Of a DNA stretch of 64,000 nt, positions 10,612 to 22,447 are shown piece after piece (the first letter of the stretch is position 1; the number at the start of each line of letters is the position of its first letter). The notes under the pieces were generated by a model that was not told the DNA's origin, did no database searches, and was given only the letters and a program-made list of their open reading frames with translations. The position numbers and the translations under genes were made by a program. Origin of the DNA: Isoetes taiwanensis (lineage: Eukaryota; Streptophyta; Lycopodiopsida; Isoetales; Isoetaceae); NCBI GenBank assembly GCA_021234155.1, contig JAJEKV010000003.1, positions 16,354,386-16,418,385 of the forward strand, written 5' to 3'.

Positions 10612-12488
10612 TGTTGCCCCCAAAGGGCAACATACTAATTGATTGGTTCATTTGTTAAAGTTAGGAAAGCTAAGTCAAAAGAGGACTTGGTAGTCAACAT
10701 TGGTATGAAGGTCAAAGGATATTTATCTTCAAGGTCAAGGAATACTTCATTTAGGTCAAAGCTAATCAAAGAGGTGCTGGGTTAAAAAAGATTGGAAGAT
10801 GCTTCTTGAAGATTGGAAGTTAGAGTTTGGAAGATCCCATGGTATTTGGTTCCATTCCTTAACCTTTTTTTTTTGCCTACCCCCCATACCATATTCTCAC
10901 CTTCCTTTTTGAATTTCCCCTAGCCATTTTCCCTCACACTTATATTCTTCCTTGCTCGCCTTTTGCAAATCATATTTTGCCTTGCCTAAGTCCTTTCTTA
11001 ATACATTTTATTTCCCCTATGGGATGTCCTACCCATTTCATGTCTCTTTGCCTTATTTTCATTTCCCATATCACACCTTTGCAAATGCCCTTAGCCTAAT
11101 TCTTTTTTACAAGCTCTTATACCTCCTTGCTTCTTTTACCATTGTGCCCTAAGTACCCATGCCACCCAAATATTCCCCATGGAATATTCCATTTATGGTA
11201 CCTACCTAAAATATTCCCCAAGAAATTAGGGTTACCATAGACCCAAATGAGTAGAAGCTTATAATTATTTTTTGGGTACCTTTGGAACCATGGCCTAGCT
11301 TCTCAAAATCGATAAATACAGCATATTCTCAGTTTATACCCCAAAAAATACGGCCATCGTATTGCGAAATTCCTGGAAAAATACCCTCGAAGAACCCTAA
11401 TTCCGGAAACCTGCTCGAATCATGCCGGAATGGAATCATTAAGCTCTGAAAACTATCTATTTATGTATTCCCGCCCTTAAGCATCCTATCAAGCCTAAAT
11501 TTAAGCACTAAGATGCTGAAACTGTTAAACCTAAACATATATACTGGGAAAACAATGACAGAAGATTTTTGAAGGCCCGGACGCATCAAACCTCAACATT
11601 GATACATGCTGAGCATGATCTGAAGACGTTCATGAAGTATCTGAGTGTTCCACGGTTCGATTTGAGAAAATTGGACTGATATTCTTGATTTGATATTATT
11701 TATTGACCTCCTAAGTTATCTTGATGATTGATCTATGATCCTAAGACTCTTATTCACCTTGTATTACCTTCATATCAATGAAAATTGCCTGCCAAGTATT
11801 TAAAAAGTTGACTGTCATGATCCTTTAGTATTTTTGCATCACAAACATTTTTACAGTGAAGTATCCCTTCATTTTTTCTTGCATATGACCAATTGCACTT
11901 TCTTTCTCAGCATATTTGCACCTGTGTGCACAAAAATTTCGAAAGAAATCCATTCCAAACTCAAGTTACCATTTTTTGCATTCTGTCTGATACAATTTTA
12001 GACTGATATTCACAAAACAGTGCCAAAAAAATAGTTTTAGTGATCCAAACTATGATTTGATTGCATGCCTCTCACCTTTGGGACCTATACTGCACCTTAG
12101 TTTTGGAATCTCTTAAAAATTCTACCTGCAACTCAAGTTACAAAACTCTGAGATCTGTTTGTAGTTTTGACTGATATTGACCAAAATTTGACCCAACTTT
12201 GAGATCAAATATCTTGCAGATTAAAACTCAGACTTGGTCAAGGTTTTCACTCTTACTTGCCTATAACTTTTCTGTACAAGTCACAATCATTTGACCTTGG
12301 AAATCAATTCGCCTATGAGAGCTACATCGATTTGAGTAAGGGCTCCATATTCTAGAATTGGGAAAGGTATGAATACTTGGTAACTGAGCTTTTCCTTTGA
12401 GAAATTCTTGTGTAGACTGATCACCTTAAGTGATCTTACTCAAGTTGGCTTCTTGTGTTTGACTCTTTAGCCAGGTTGGGGGTCAACA
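10612..12488 (+). repeat. 3' LTR of A2
   Basis: Near-identical to 3575-5468. It carries a better TATA (ATATATAC at 11536). It has lost the primer look-alike and nearby bases in U5 (junction near 12436), which the 5' LTR keeps. It is followed by the target duplication CCTTG. Confidence 0.95.
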
Positions 12489-13536
12489 CCTTGCCAAAAG
12501 ATGCCCAAAAGATTCCCTATCCCTTTGCACGTGTGGAGAATCCCTCCTATGGTTAAAAATTTTTGGATTATCTCTAAATATTTCTTGGGCAAATACCTCT
12601 AAACCATTGGCCAAGATTCTTAAATGACAAAATACGGCATATTCAAGGCATATTCTTCCAAAAATACGAAACTGTATCGCGCGAAATTCTCAAAAATACT
12701 GCTGAAGAACCCTAAAATTAGAAAACTGGCTCGAATCATGCCTTCCCGCGCTCCATTCTCTCTGAAACCACTCTATTTTTGGATTCCAGAATCTAAGCAA
12801 CTGATTAAGCCTAAATTTATTACCTAAAATCACTGGAATCAAAATTTGAAAACTATATACAGGGGAAACACAATCAAACATTTTCGAAGGCCCAGACGTA
12901 CTCAAATCCGACATTGATCATTGATGAGCAGGATCTGAACGATTTTTGAAGTTCCTGAGCATTCCTCAACTGGATTTGCAAAGATTTAGTTGACATTACC
13001 TTCAAAAAATTATCTTATGACTTGTGATGATTATTTTACTGTATCTGGAGCTATGAAGCATTCTTATCTATTGTTATCATGATATATTTACCTTCATATC
13101 AATTTAAATTGACTGCCAAGTTGTCAAATCCATCTCTGATATTTTTCTTAGCAATTCTTGCCTCAAAATATTTTACAGAAAATCCTTGAGTGTTCCCAAG
13201 CACTTTTGGCCCACTTGCCATCTATTCTTAGGGCCTGTGTAAGCTAAAGGCTTTGAAATCGTCCAAAAATACCACACCTAGCTCAAGTTATAAAAATTAG
13301 CACTCTGTTTTGGTCAGTTTTGACTGTATTTTGTCAAATCCAGCCAGAAAAAAATACTTTTACAAGTCCAAATGGAAATCTGATTACATGTCTCTCTTCC
13401 TTATTACTATTGCAATACATTTGCTTTGGAAATTCCCAAAAACACGCTTGGCAACTCTAAATCTCATTTTCTGATCATTGTTTTCCATATTTGACTTCTA
13501 TTGACCAAATTTTGACCCCACTTTGAGATCGAATAA
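12489..13536 (+). repeat. LTR A1, right part, 3' end deleted
   Basis: Continues LTR A1 from 3574; it aligns with 24374 onward in the E2 LTR. It stops at the bases GAATAACTC, about 300 bp before the expected CAACA end, and joins directly to H1 protease codons. A deletion therefore removed the LTR end together with about 50 bp of flanking protease. Confidence 0.8.
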
Positions 13537-14231
13537 CTCTCAATATAGGGGATGAATCTGACACCTATGATCTACTTTTAGGGAGAAGATGGTTAGCCAC
13601 TGTGGATGCTAGGGCAGTTTGGTCTCAAGGGAGATGTGCTATCTCCAATGGGTCTCAAACTGCTACAATTTACAATCAAGATGGCTCCTATGGCTCCAAT
13701 GAAGAGGTAAATTTTATTAAGGAAATGCTGATTGAAGAACCTTTGGGATCTTACAGAATAAAAAATACAAGACCAAGGAAATATGAAATGGTTCCTCTCA
13801 TTATGGAATGTGCACTCCCCAGCAGACAAGGGCCATCAGAATTCTTATGGTTTGATGGAGGTATTTCTAAAAAATTAAATATTGCATCATCTGCTGCTAT
13901 TTTGAAAGATTCCTCTCACAAACTTTTAGCTAAAGTAGGAAGAATCTTCCCCCAAGTGACATCTAATGTAGCAGAATATAAGGCTTTGATTGCAGGTCTT
14001 CAGGAGGCCAAAGCTATGGATATTGCCAACATTCACATTTATGGTGACTCACAATTAATTTGTAGACAAGTTTCAGGAAACTACCAAACAAAAAATGCAG
14101 ATATGGAGCTCTTGAAAAACCAAGTAATGGGAGTACTCTCGAGTTTTGCTTCATGGGAGATCACTCACATACCAAGAGAGAAAAATGTGGAAGGTGATGC
14201 CCTATGTAGGGAAACTCTCAGTCACATTTAA
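13537..14231 (+). pseudogene. Element H1: protease end and catalytic RNase H
   Basis: Open from 13602 to 14231 (209 aa). It begins with the protease C-terminal signature DLLLGRRW (just upstream) and VDARAVW. It then carries an RNase H with all four acidic residues: D85 (WFDGGIS, codon 13854), E125 (VAEYKALIAGL), D149 (IYGDSQL) and D199 (GDALCR). This type (AEYxALxxGL, DSQLxxxQV, HIPRExNxxADAL) resembles the plant/archaeal RNase HI that Tat elements acquired. Its role is to degrade RNA in RNA-DNA hybrids during reverse transcription. Here it precedes RT. A frameshift at 14231 breaks the link to RT. Confidence 0.85.
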
Positions 14232-14239
14232 CTGAGGGA

Positions 14240-15880
14240 GCTATTCCAGAGGAAGACCTTGATGCTAGTGAGGTAAAGGCACTTTGTCCCATTCTAACCA
14301 TTAATGCATCAGAGGAAAATGACACTGAAGAGATTACAATCACAAGAAATGGTAAGACTAGAACCCTGTTTGTTGGAGATTTAATTGAATACCAAAATAA
14401 GGAGAACATACAAATGTTTTTTGAAGAAAGGAAGGATGTGTTTGCCTGGGATTATTCTGAGCTCACTGGTATTAAAGCTGAGGTATGCCAATTTGAAATC
14501 AAGATTAAAGAAGGATGCAAGCCTGTTTTTCAAAAACTGAGAAGAATTAATGCTTCATTGATGGGATTAATCAAAGATGAGTTGGATAAAATGCTAGATG
14601 CAGGTGTTATTATTGAAATCATTAATCCAGAATGGATATCTTGCATTGTACCTGTAGAAAAAAAGAGTGGTGCCTTAAGGATTTCATTGATTATCGAGAT
14701 CTCAACAAGGCTACCATCAAGGACTGCTATCCCTTACCTTTTTTAGAAGAAATTTTATATGCTGTAGCAGGAAAAGAGGTGTACTCATTCTTAGATGGAT
14801 TTTCAGGATTTAATCAAATTGGCATTAAGGAAGAAGATCAACCAAAGACCTCTTTTATTACCCCTTGGGGAACTTATGCAATGAAAAGAATGCCTTTTGG
14901 ATTAATGAATGCACCTGCTACCTTCTAGAGAGCTATGATTTAGACCTATGTCTCCTCAAGAATTCAAAGTTTACTTGGATGACCTTTGCTTAGGATCTCA
15001 CCCTACTAATCATTTGGAATTGCTTGCAAAAATATGCTCTTTGCGCAGGGACTCTGGAGTCAACCTTAATCCAAAGAAGTGTATTTTTTTTGCATCCAAA
15101 GGGCAACTTTTGGGGCATGAGGTGTCCAACAATGGTATACAAATGGCACAAGAAAAGGTTGAAGCCCTCAAAAAACTGGTACCTCCCAAGAATTTGAAGC
15201 AGGTCAAAAGTTTTATTGGCATGACTAGTTTTCTTAGGATGTATATTCCTAATTTTGCTCACATTATAAGTCCTATTTAAACTGACAATGATAGGCAGGA
15301 TTTCTAAATCTGAGAGCAAGTATGTCCCTGTCACATGGTCATCAGATTGCTAAGAGTCTTTTGAGTTACTTATAAAGTCCATTTGTGAGGCTACTCTTTT
15401 AAAAAAACTTGATTTGGATATGCCATTTGAGGTCTATATTACTATCACTAAAAAGACCATAGGTCTAGCTATTCTACAGGACAAGTATACCATAGCTTTT
15501 GCCAGCAAACAGTGGAGTTCAACTGAAGAAAAATACACCAGAATGGAGAAGAGTGCTGCTGCCCTTATGTTCCTCATTGACAGACAAGGTCACCTACTAT
15601 TGAAGAGTTCTGTTCAAGTTTATATGAAGCAAAATCCAATGGGGTTATTATTTGGTAAGGCTACTTCCAAACCAAAAATCCAAAGGTGGGCTTGTAAGCT
15701 ACAAACCTTTGATATTTCCATTAAGGAGTTACATCAAGTGAAGAGTCCCAGTCTTTATTTACCTTACATTTTCTTTGATCATGAGGATGCAGTAGAGGTT
15801 GTTGACTTTGTAGATGCCTTAGCTTATTTACAGGCAGAAGATGAAGAGCAGAACCAACAGGATTGGCAGTTACCTATAAA
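14240..15880 (+). pseudogene. Element H1: RT and dead RNase H, several breaks
   Basis: RT in pieces at 14414-14746, 14632-14928 and 14948-15280. A stop replaces Q in the ATFQRA motif (about 14926), and a deletion of about a dozen bases follows. YLDD is retained after 14960. The RNase H remnant at 15414-15860 lacks the same three aspartates as in A2 (VYITITKK, VYMKQNP, SLYLPY), so the loss is shared by the family and not private to one copy. Confidence 0.85.
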
Positions 15881-17143
15881 AAATTTCTACAATTCAAGGA
15901 GATGCCCTCAGGACTGACTTCGAGCCAGCAAAGGAGATTTAAAGAAAAATGTAGGCAATTTAAAATGATTAATGATGTTCTATGTAAAGTCAACAGGGAT
16001 GGACTATTATTGAGGTGTGTCAATGAAGAAGAATCTGCTCTGATCATTAGAGAAATGCATGCAGGAGTATGTGGAGGCCATTTTGCTGGAGATACTACTG
16101 CCAAGAAAATTCTCAGGTCAGGTTATTATTGGCCTACCATATTTAAAGATTGTTATACTGCTATAAAATCTTGCCACAAGTGTCAAATATTTGGCAAAAG
16201 GATCCTCCTCCCAGCTGCATTAAATCATATCATTTCTCCAGGGCCCTTCCAAATATGGGGACTGGATTATATTGGCCCTATTAACCCCCCTTCTGCAGGA
16301 CAACATCGGCACATTATTGTAGCTACATATTATTTTACTAAGTGGGCAGAAGCAATTCCTTTAAGACAGGCCAATGCTATTACAACAGCAAAGTTTTTAC
16401 ATGAATATATTTGTGCACGGTTTGGTATCCCCCTACAATTGCATTCTGATAGAGGTACCCCTTTTGTTTATGAAGTTATTGCTAATCTGCTGATTATCCT
16501 TAAGGTCAAACATACTAAGAGCTCCTCCTACTATCCCCAAGGTAATGGTCAAGCAGAAGCTACTAATAAGGTTTTGAAAAGCATTTTGCAGAAAACAGTC
16601 GATGATAATCAAAAGGATTGGCATGTCAAATTGGTGGATGCCCTTTGGGCTTATAGAGTCACTATTAAAGCAGCAACCACTCATACACCCTTCAACCTAG
16701 TCTATGGCATTGAGGTTGTGCTTCTAGTAGAGCTTGAGCTCCCATCTCTAAGGTTAGCTCACAAGCTATGTTTACCTTTTGAATATGCCTTACAGGAAAG
16801 ACCGGACACTCTTCTGCATTTAGAAGAATATAGGATGGAGACTGAGAATGCCAATCTGCTAAAAAAAGCCAAGGATTTGGCTGCTTTCAAAGCTGCTCAC
16901 ATAATACAGGGAACCTTCAAGACAGGAGAGTTAGTTCTTAAATGGAATAAATCAAGGGAAAACTCAGCAAGTAAGTTTGAAAATCTTTGGGAAGGTCCCT
17001 ATGAGGTGCTGGAACCTGCAGGCACCAACTCTGATTGGTTAAAGGAATTAACTTCAGGGGTGCCACTTCCAAATCCCATCAACAACATCCATCTGAAAAG
17101 GTATTGGGATCAGCATATATGCTTGTCCCTTTTTATGCTCTAG
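15863..17143 (+). CDS. Element H1: integrase, intact frame
   Basis: 426-aa open frame, the best preserved integrase in the window. The N-terminal zinc finger has H (REMHAG), H (GGHFAG) and CHKC. The catalytic core has D in GLDYIGP, D in HSDRGTPF and E in NGQAEATN. The C-terminal domain (GELVLKWNKSREN...LWEGPYEVLEP) ends KRYWDQHICL. It would insert the DNA copy into the genome and make 5-bp duplications. It is part of a broken polyprotein, so this frame is probably not translated on its own. Confidence 0.85.
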   Translation: MAVTYKKFLQFKEMPSGLTSSQQRRFKEKCRQFKMINDVLCKVNRDGLLLRCVNEEESALIIREMHAGVCGGHFAGDTTAKKILRSGYYWPTIFKDCYTAIKSCHKCQIFGKRILLPAALNHIISPGPFQIWGLDYIGPINPPSAGQHRHIIVATYYFTKWAEAIPLRQANAITTAKFLHEYICARFGIPLQLHSDRGTPFVYEVIANLLIILKVKHTKSSSYYPQGNGQAEATNKVLKSILQKTVDDNQKDWHVKLVDALWAYRVTIKAATTHTPFNLVYGIEVVLLVELELPSLRLAHKLCLPFEYALQERPDTLLHLEEYRMETENANLLKKAKDLAAFKAAHIIQGTFKTGELVLKWNKSRENSASKFENLWEGPYEVLEPAGTNSDWLKELTSGVPLPNPINNIHLKRYWDQHICLSLFML

Positions 17144-17918
17144 AACTTAGATAAGTTAGAGTTGAAGTTAAGACTAGATAGGTTAGATTTCACTTTGTCT
17201 TGATTTTAGAATTAACATTTTCATTGAGTTCATGTTTGCAGTTAGGCAGAATGAAGAATGAACTATCAAACTACTTCAAGACAAGGATTTCCACTAATGA
17301 ATTGCCAAGTGTCATTTGCAGGATCACCCTCCTTCCATCCTCATTCATCTGTCTCATTGTGGTCCCGCCCTCCATTTAGCCATGTATTCTTCATTTTATT
17401 TCCCTAAATGTGCACTCTGCAAATTCAGCTTCACCATCATGGCAGAGTTGCAAAGGTCAAGATTAACTAGTTTGTGTGTTTCCATGACAGGTGCATCCTT
17501 TCTCCATCTTTATTCATCTGTCATAAGTGGTCCTGCCATCCATTTAAACTCCTTATTCTTGTTTTCATTCCCAAAAGAAAGCACTCTGCAATTCAGCTTC
17601 ACCATCATAGCAGAGTTGCATTTTTAAGGATCAGGGAGGCATACATTTTCTTGTTTTGGCGAGATCTCAACACTTGCACATTCACCTCACCCTCATACAC
17701 TCTATTCCCATCACCATCCTATCATATTCACACTCATACTCACCTCTTTTCCCTCATCATATCCCACTCATATCCTCACACCACCATATTCACCTCTATT
17801 CCATCAACACTTGCACTTTACACCCTCTCCCTACCATAATTCTCACTTAGACACTTTGGTACAAAGATGAAGACCCCTTATGGCTGAAGGGACCAGCCAT
17901 TTTCTTGTTTTGGCGAGA
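17144..17918 (+). other. 3' untranslated region of H1
   Basis: Same layout as 9749-10611: duplicated block with GCACTCTGC stem-loops, GGCTGAAGGGACCAGCC (one base changed) and CTTGTTTTGGCGAGA abutting the LTR at 17918. Confidence 0.8.
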
Positions 17919-19839
17919 TGTTGCCCCCAAAGGGCAACATACTAACTGTTGGTTCATGTATTGAAGTTAGGTCAAGTCATTTTGGAAGAATTAAATCAAA
18001 AAAGAGCTTGGTAGTCAACATTGATGTGAAGGTCAAACAATATCAATCTTCAAAGGTCAACACAAATATTCAAGGTCAACTCCCATGGAAGATACTCTAT
18101 TTGAGGTCAAAGGTAGTCAAAGGATGCGTTATGAGATTCTGGGTTGAGAAGATTGGAAGATGCTTTTTGAAGATTGGAAGACAAAGTTTGGAAGACCCCA
18201 TGGTATTTGGTTCCACCTCCTAGCCATTTTTTATCCATATTCCTACCCCCATTTTGAAATTTTCCTAGTCATATTTCTCTTATACCTATATCCCCCCATG
18301 CTTACCTTTTTGCCAATCACACCATGCTTGCCTAAGTCCTTTTTTCCTAAATGCCTTTTGTCCATCTCAAAAGATGATCTTCCCATTCCATATCCTTTTT
18401 CTCATTTTTTCCATACTACACCCTTGCAAATGCCCCTAGCCTAACCCTTATTTGCAATTTCTTATGCCCTAAGTACCCATGCCACTCAAATATCCCCCAT
18501 GGAATATTCCAGTCATGGTATCTACCTAGTATATTCCCCAAAATATTAGGGTTGCCATAGACCCAAGTGATAAAAGCTTCATAATTGTTTTTTGGATATC
18601 TTTTGAACCATGGCCTAGCTTCTCGAAATTGCTAAATACAGCATATTCCTAGTTTATACCTCAAAAAATACGGCCACCGTATCGCGAAATTTCTGGAAAA
18701 ATACAGTTGAAGAACCCTAAACTTGGAAACTTGTCCGAATCACGCCGGGATTGGGATCTTAAGCCATAAAAACTACCTATTCTTAGATTCCCGCTCATTA
18801 GCATCTCATTAAGCCTAAAATTAAGTCCTAAGATGCCGGAATCATTAAATCTAAATCTATATACCGGGGAAACAATGACAGAAGTTTTTTGAAGGCCCAG
18901 ACGCATCAAACCTCAACATTGATACATGCTGAGCATGATCCGAAGACGTTTATGAAGTATCTGAGCATTCCACAGTTCGATTTGAGAAAATTGGATTGAT
19001 ATTCCTGTTATGATTTTATTATATGACCTTCTGAGATATTTTGATGATTGATTTATGATCCTGAGACCTCTATTCATCTTCTATTAATTACCTTCATATC
19101 AATGAAAATTGCCTGCCAAATGCTTAAAAAATTGACTGTCATGATCTTTTAGTATTTCTGCCATATAAACATTTTTACAGTAAGATATTCCACCATCTTT
19201 TCTTGCATATGACCATTTGCTCCTCATCTTCCATCATATTTGCACCTGTGTGCACAAAAAGTTCGAGAAAAAACCATTCCAAACTCAAGTTATCATTTTT
19301 TGCATTCTATCTGATACAATTTTAGACTGTTATCCACAAAACAGTGCCAAAAAAATAGTTTTAGTGATTCAAAATAGGATTTGATTGCATGCCCCACACG
19401 TTTGGGACCTACACTTCATCTCAGTTTTGGAATCTCTCAAAAATTCCCTCTGCAACTCAAGTTACAAAATTCTGAGATCTGTCTGTGGCTTTGACTGGTA
19501 TTGACCAAAAATTGACTCAACTTTGAGATCGAATATCTTGCAAACTAGAACTCAGACTTGGTCAAGATCTTTTCCCTTACATGCCTATAACTTTTCTACA
19601 GAAGTCACAACCATTTGACCTTGAAAATCAATGCATCTATGAGAACTACATCAATTTGAGTGAAGGTTTCATATTCTTGAATTGGGAAAGGTATGAATAC
19701 TTGATATTTGAGCTTTTCCTTTGAAAAATTCTTGTGTAGACTGATCACCTTAAGTGATCTGGAGGTTCTAACCCCAACTTGAGCATAAATTCAAGTTGGC
19801 TTCTTGTGTTTGACTCTCTAGCCAGGTTGAGGGTCAACA
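17919..19839 (+). repeat. 3' LTR of H1 (family A, subtype 1)
   Basis: 1921 bp with TGTTG...CAACA ends. The U5 hairpin is at 19743-19759, with the primer look-alike after it. It diverges visibly from the A2 LTRs, in agreement with H1 being an older insertion. Confidence 0.92.
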
Positions 19840-20044
19840 CGCACCTTATTCCCCCTTGAGATGTCCTTTCCATTGTCTTTCATATTTTTGCCTCATTTTC
19901 ACTTTTTATGCCACACTCTTGCAATACCCCTAGCCTAACTTCTCGTTTGCAATCTTCTATACCCCCATGTCTCACTTACCATTGTGCCATAAGTGCCCAT
20001 GTCACATGTGTGTCCATGGAATATTCCAGCCATGGTGCTTGAAC
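19840..20044 (+). repeat. LTR remnant (family A)
   Basis: Resembles the middle of family A LTRs (compare 18340-18520), including the stretch around GGAATATTCCAGCCATGG. It is probably the target into which H1 inserted. It breaks off near 20044 at unrelated sequence. Confidence 0.65.
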
Positions 20045-22043
20045 CTGATTTGACATAGGGGGTGTATAAGATTTGGAACTGAGTTTTCCTCTTTCTTTCT
20101 TTGTCTTGCCTCTATGTCTAATGGATTACTGGCCTCATTTTAAGTAAAAAGGTGATTGGTACAAACTTTCACCAACTTTTAGGAACCCTTTAAAGGGAAT
20201 TGACCCTGGTGGTGATGATGGGATATCCTGTGCAGTACACATGTAATTGTTCTCCCTACGTGGTGGCAACCAGACAAGTTTTTGGAGTCATAATATGAAC
20301 CGAATAAGAAGCTAAAGGAGCAACAATGCACTGCCTAATGTTACAGTTGGACATGCCTGTTAAACCGAGGAGGGATATGATTTATCTCTGGCTGAGACCT
20401 ACACATGGAAGATGGCTTAATTAGATCTGTATTTTTTAGCAACCCGTGTCAATACACTTGACATTAAACAAAGTAAGGTACAGCAAAAAGATTACCACAT
20501 TAAAAGGGTTTGAGCAGCCAAGTGGTTTTACAATACTGTTTGTCATAGGGTAAATTGGAAAAGCAGATATAATGGCGTTAAAGGTTTGAACAGCTGGTAT
20601 TTATATGGCAGTGGATAACATGACAGTATATTCAATATTCAGAACTATTGATGAATATAAGAGATTTGTTCTCACTTACTGTTACATCTATGAATAGGCT
20701 GATGCATTAAACTAACTCCAATATCCTTTATGCTATTTCTAACACAAGGGGCAAAAGGCACAATGGGTAATCAACGATGAGCTGAAAATCCCAAAGTACC
20801 TTTTGGCCCTTGCCCCGGTACCGTTTTCACGCTAACTGGGTATTGATTGGCTGCAGGTACGGGATTTTCTTCCCATTGTTACTTTTGCTCCGAATGTTTA
20901 TTTTGGCTTAAAGGAAGATGGAGGTCTTGAAGATTAACAAGCTGTTTCAATGACATTTAAGAACGACAGAAGCAATAACAATGGATTAGAACTCTGGCAG
21001 TCACGGATTACCTGGTTTTTCAATGCTTTAGTATTTCTTATTACTATAGTGCTTAATATAGATTGCTAGCATTTTTCAAGTATAGTTGGCAGTCTGGCTT
21101 TTGGTTGTATAAGGTAACAGACATATCCTTAGCCTTGACATTATTCTATGAATATGGTATGGCTGACTTATCATAGCAATTGTTCTTATAATCTACAATA
21201 TGGAGAACAAAGATGGTTTTTATAGCTGTCTCATTGTCCTAAATCTGTTTGTGTATTGCAAGGGAATATGATAAAATCCTGTCATAGTATTATAAAGTGT
21301 TCCAAATCTTCTTAGGTATTTTTCGGTATTTATTGGAAAGGTACACAAAATGCTGATAGAATCAAGGTTGAAACTGGAATATACACTTAGTTATAATATT
21401 ATGGTAATACTCATCCTAGATATAGGTTGTTAAAGAAAAATCACAGGGCTATCAAGTATAAATTATGAGCATTCCTGAAAACAGACCCTGGTCTAATCTA
21501 TACATATAAATATCTTACAATGACGAAGTGTAAGAAAATAACTATTGGCTATGAGCTATTTGTTATAAGAAATACTAGATAAGAACATTATATTATGATT
21601 GAAATTTACAGCCATGTTGAATGCGTGAGGGCAAAACTGAACTGAAGATATAGAATAAATAAAACGATCGTTCTCATAGTTGTTATGTTAAGAATTTAAT
21701 CCATATACATTAAGGCAAGAGACAAGAGTTGTTATACATAATACTTACATGGTTTTTATGGGAACAAGAAGTTAACAAGATTACAAAAGTACAAAATAGA
21801 AAGAAAAATTGGTAAAAGGGTACTATGCTAGTTTGGCTCATACTGGTAATAGGATGATAATACTGCCAAGGGATTGACCGAGGCAGATGTCTGGTCTAGG
21901 TATTCTAGTTCAGGTTGGTTTTTATTTTTATTTTTTTTAATGAAGATAAACTATTTTCTTAAGTGTAATTTTGAGTACCCTATTTGTTGACTCAACTTGA
22001 CTATTGCCTTGAAGTTAATAGGCAGAATTTTTGATGTGATTGA
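20045..22043. other. AT-rich stretch without recognised features
   Basis: About 2 kb with no open frame of note on either strand and no similarity to the other elements in the window that I can see. It could be an old element interior or intergenic DNA. Confidence 0.5.
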
Positions 22044-22440
22044 TCTTCAAAATTTTCAACAAATTAGCAATGACTTCATTCATGAACTGAGTGCCCCTAT
22101 CAGTACCAACTTAAATGGAATGCCAAATGGATAGAGCAGATGTTCCCGTGTAAGAATCTAGGTATTGTAATAGCATTTGCCTGCTTGAGTGGCATGGCCT
22201 TAGCCCATTTGGTAAAATAATATGTGACAACAATGATGCATTCATGTTGTGGACTTATAGGGCCTATAAAATCTAATCCCCACATTTGAAAAGGACAAGG
22301 AGATGTCATGGCTTAAGTGCAACAGGTTGTAATACTCTCTTGCCAAAGATTTGACATTTGTGACATCTCTTGGTTGTCTCATAGAAATTTTAAATAAGCT
22401 AGGCAATAGTATCATGTGCTCATTATTATTTTAGCAGTAG
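22044..22440 (-). pseudogene. Integrase fragment, family A related
   Basis: On the minus strand the frame at 22309-22100 reads FQMWGLDFIGPI, YYFTKWAKAMPLKQANAIT and RFLHGNI, i.e. the core integrase around the first catalytic aspartate. Flanking bases extend the homology from the CHKC region to the region after the second aspartate, with frameshifts. It breaks off just before TGTGACGTCCCC at 22448. Confidence 0.8.
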
Positions 22441-22447
22441 TATGTGC

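Larger units (their letters stand above)
3575..12488 (+). mobile_element. Complete family A Ty3/gypsy element A2
   Basis: Two LTRs of 1894 and 1877 bp flank a 5.1-kb interior. The flanks carry a perfect 5-bp target duplication, CCTTG, at 3570-3574 and 12489-12493. The interior has a tRNA-Gln type primer site, a frameshifted gag, a pol frame (RT, dead RNase H, integrase) and a structured 3' UTR. The protease and the active RNase H seen in H1, B and C are deleted near 6870. It sits inside LTR A1. The LTRs differ by small indels: a 31-bp loss near 12436 and a 12-bp difference near 4110/11152. The copy cannot process its own Gag-Pol, so it is non-autonomous at least now. Confidence 0.95.
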
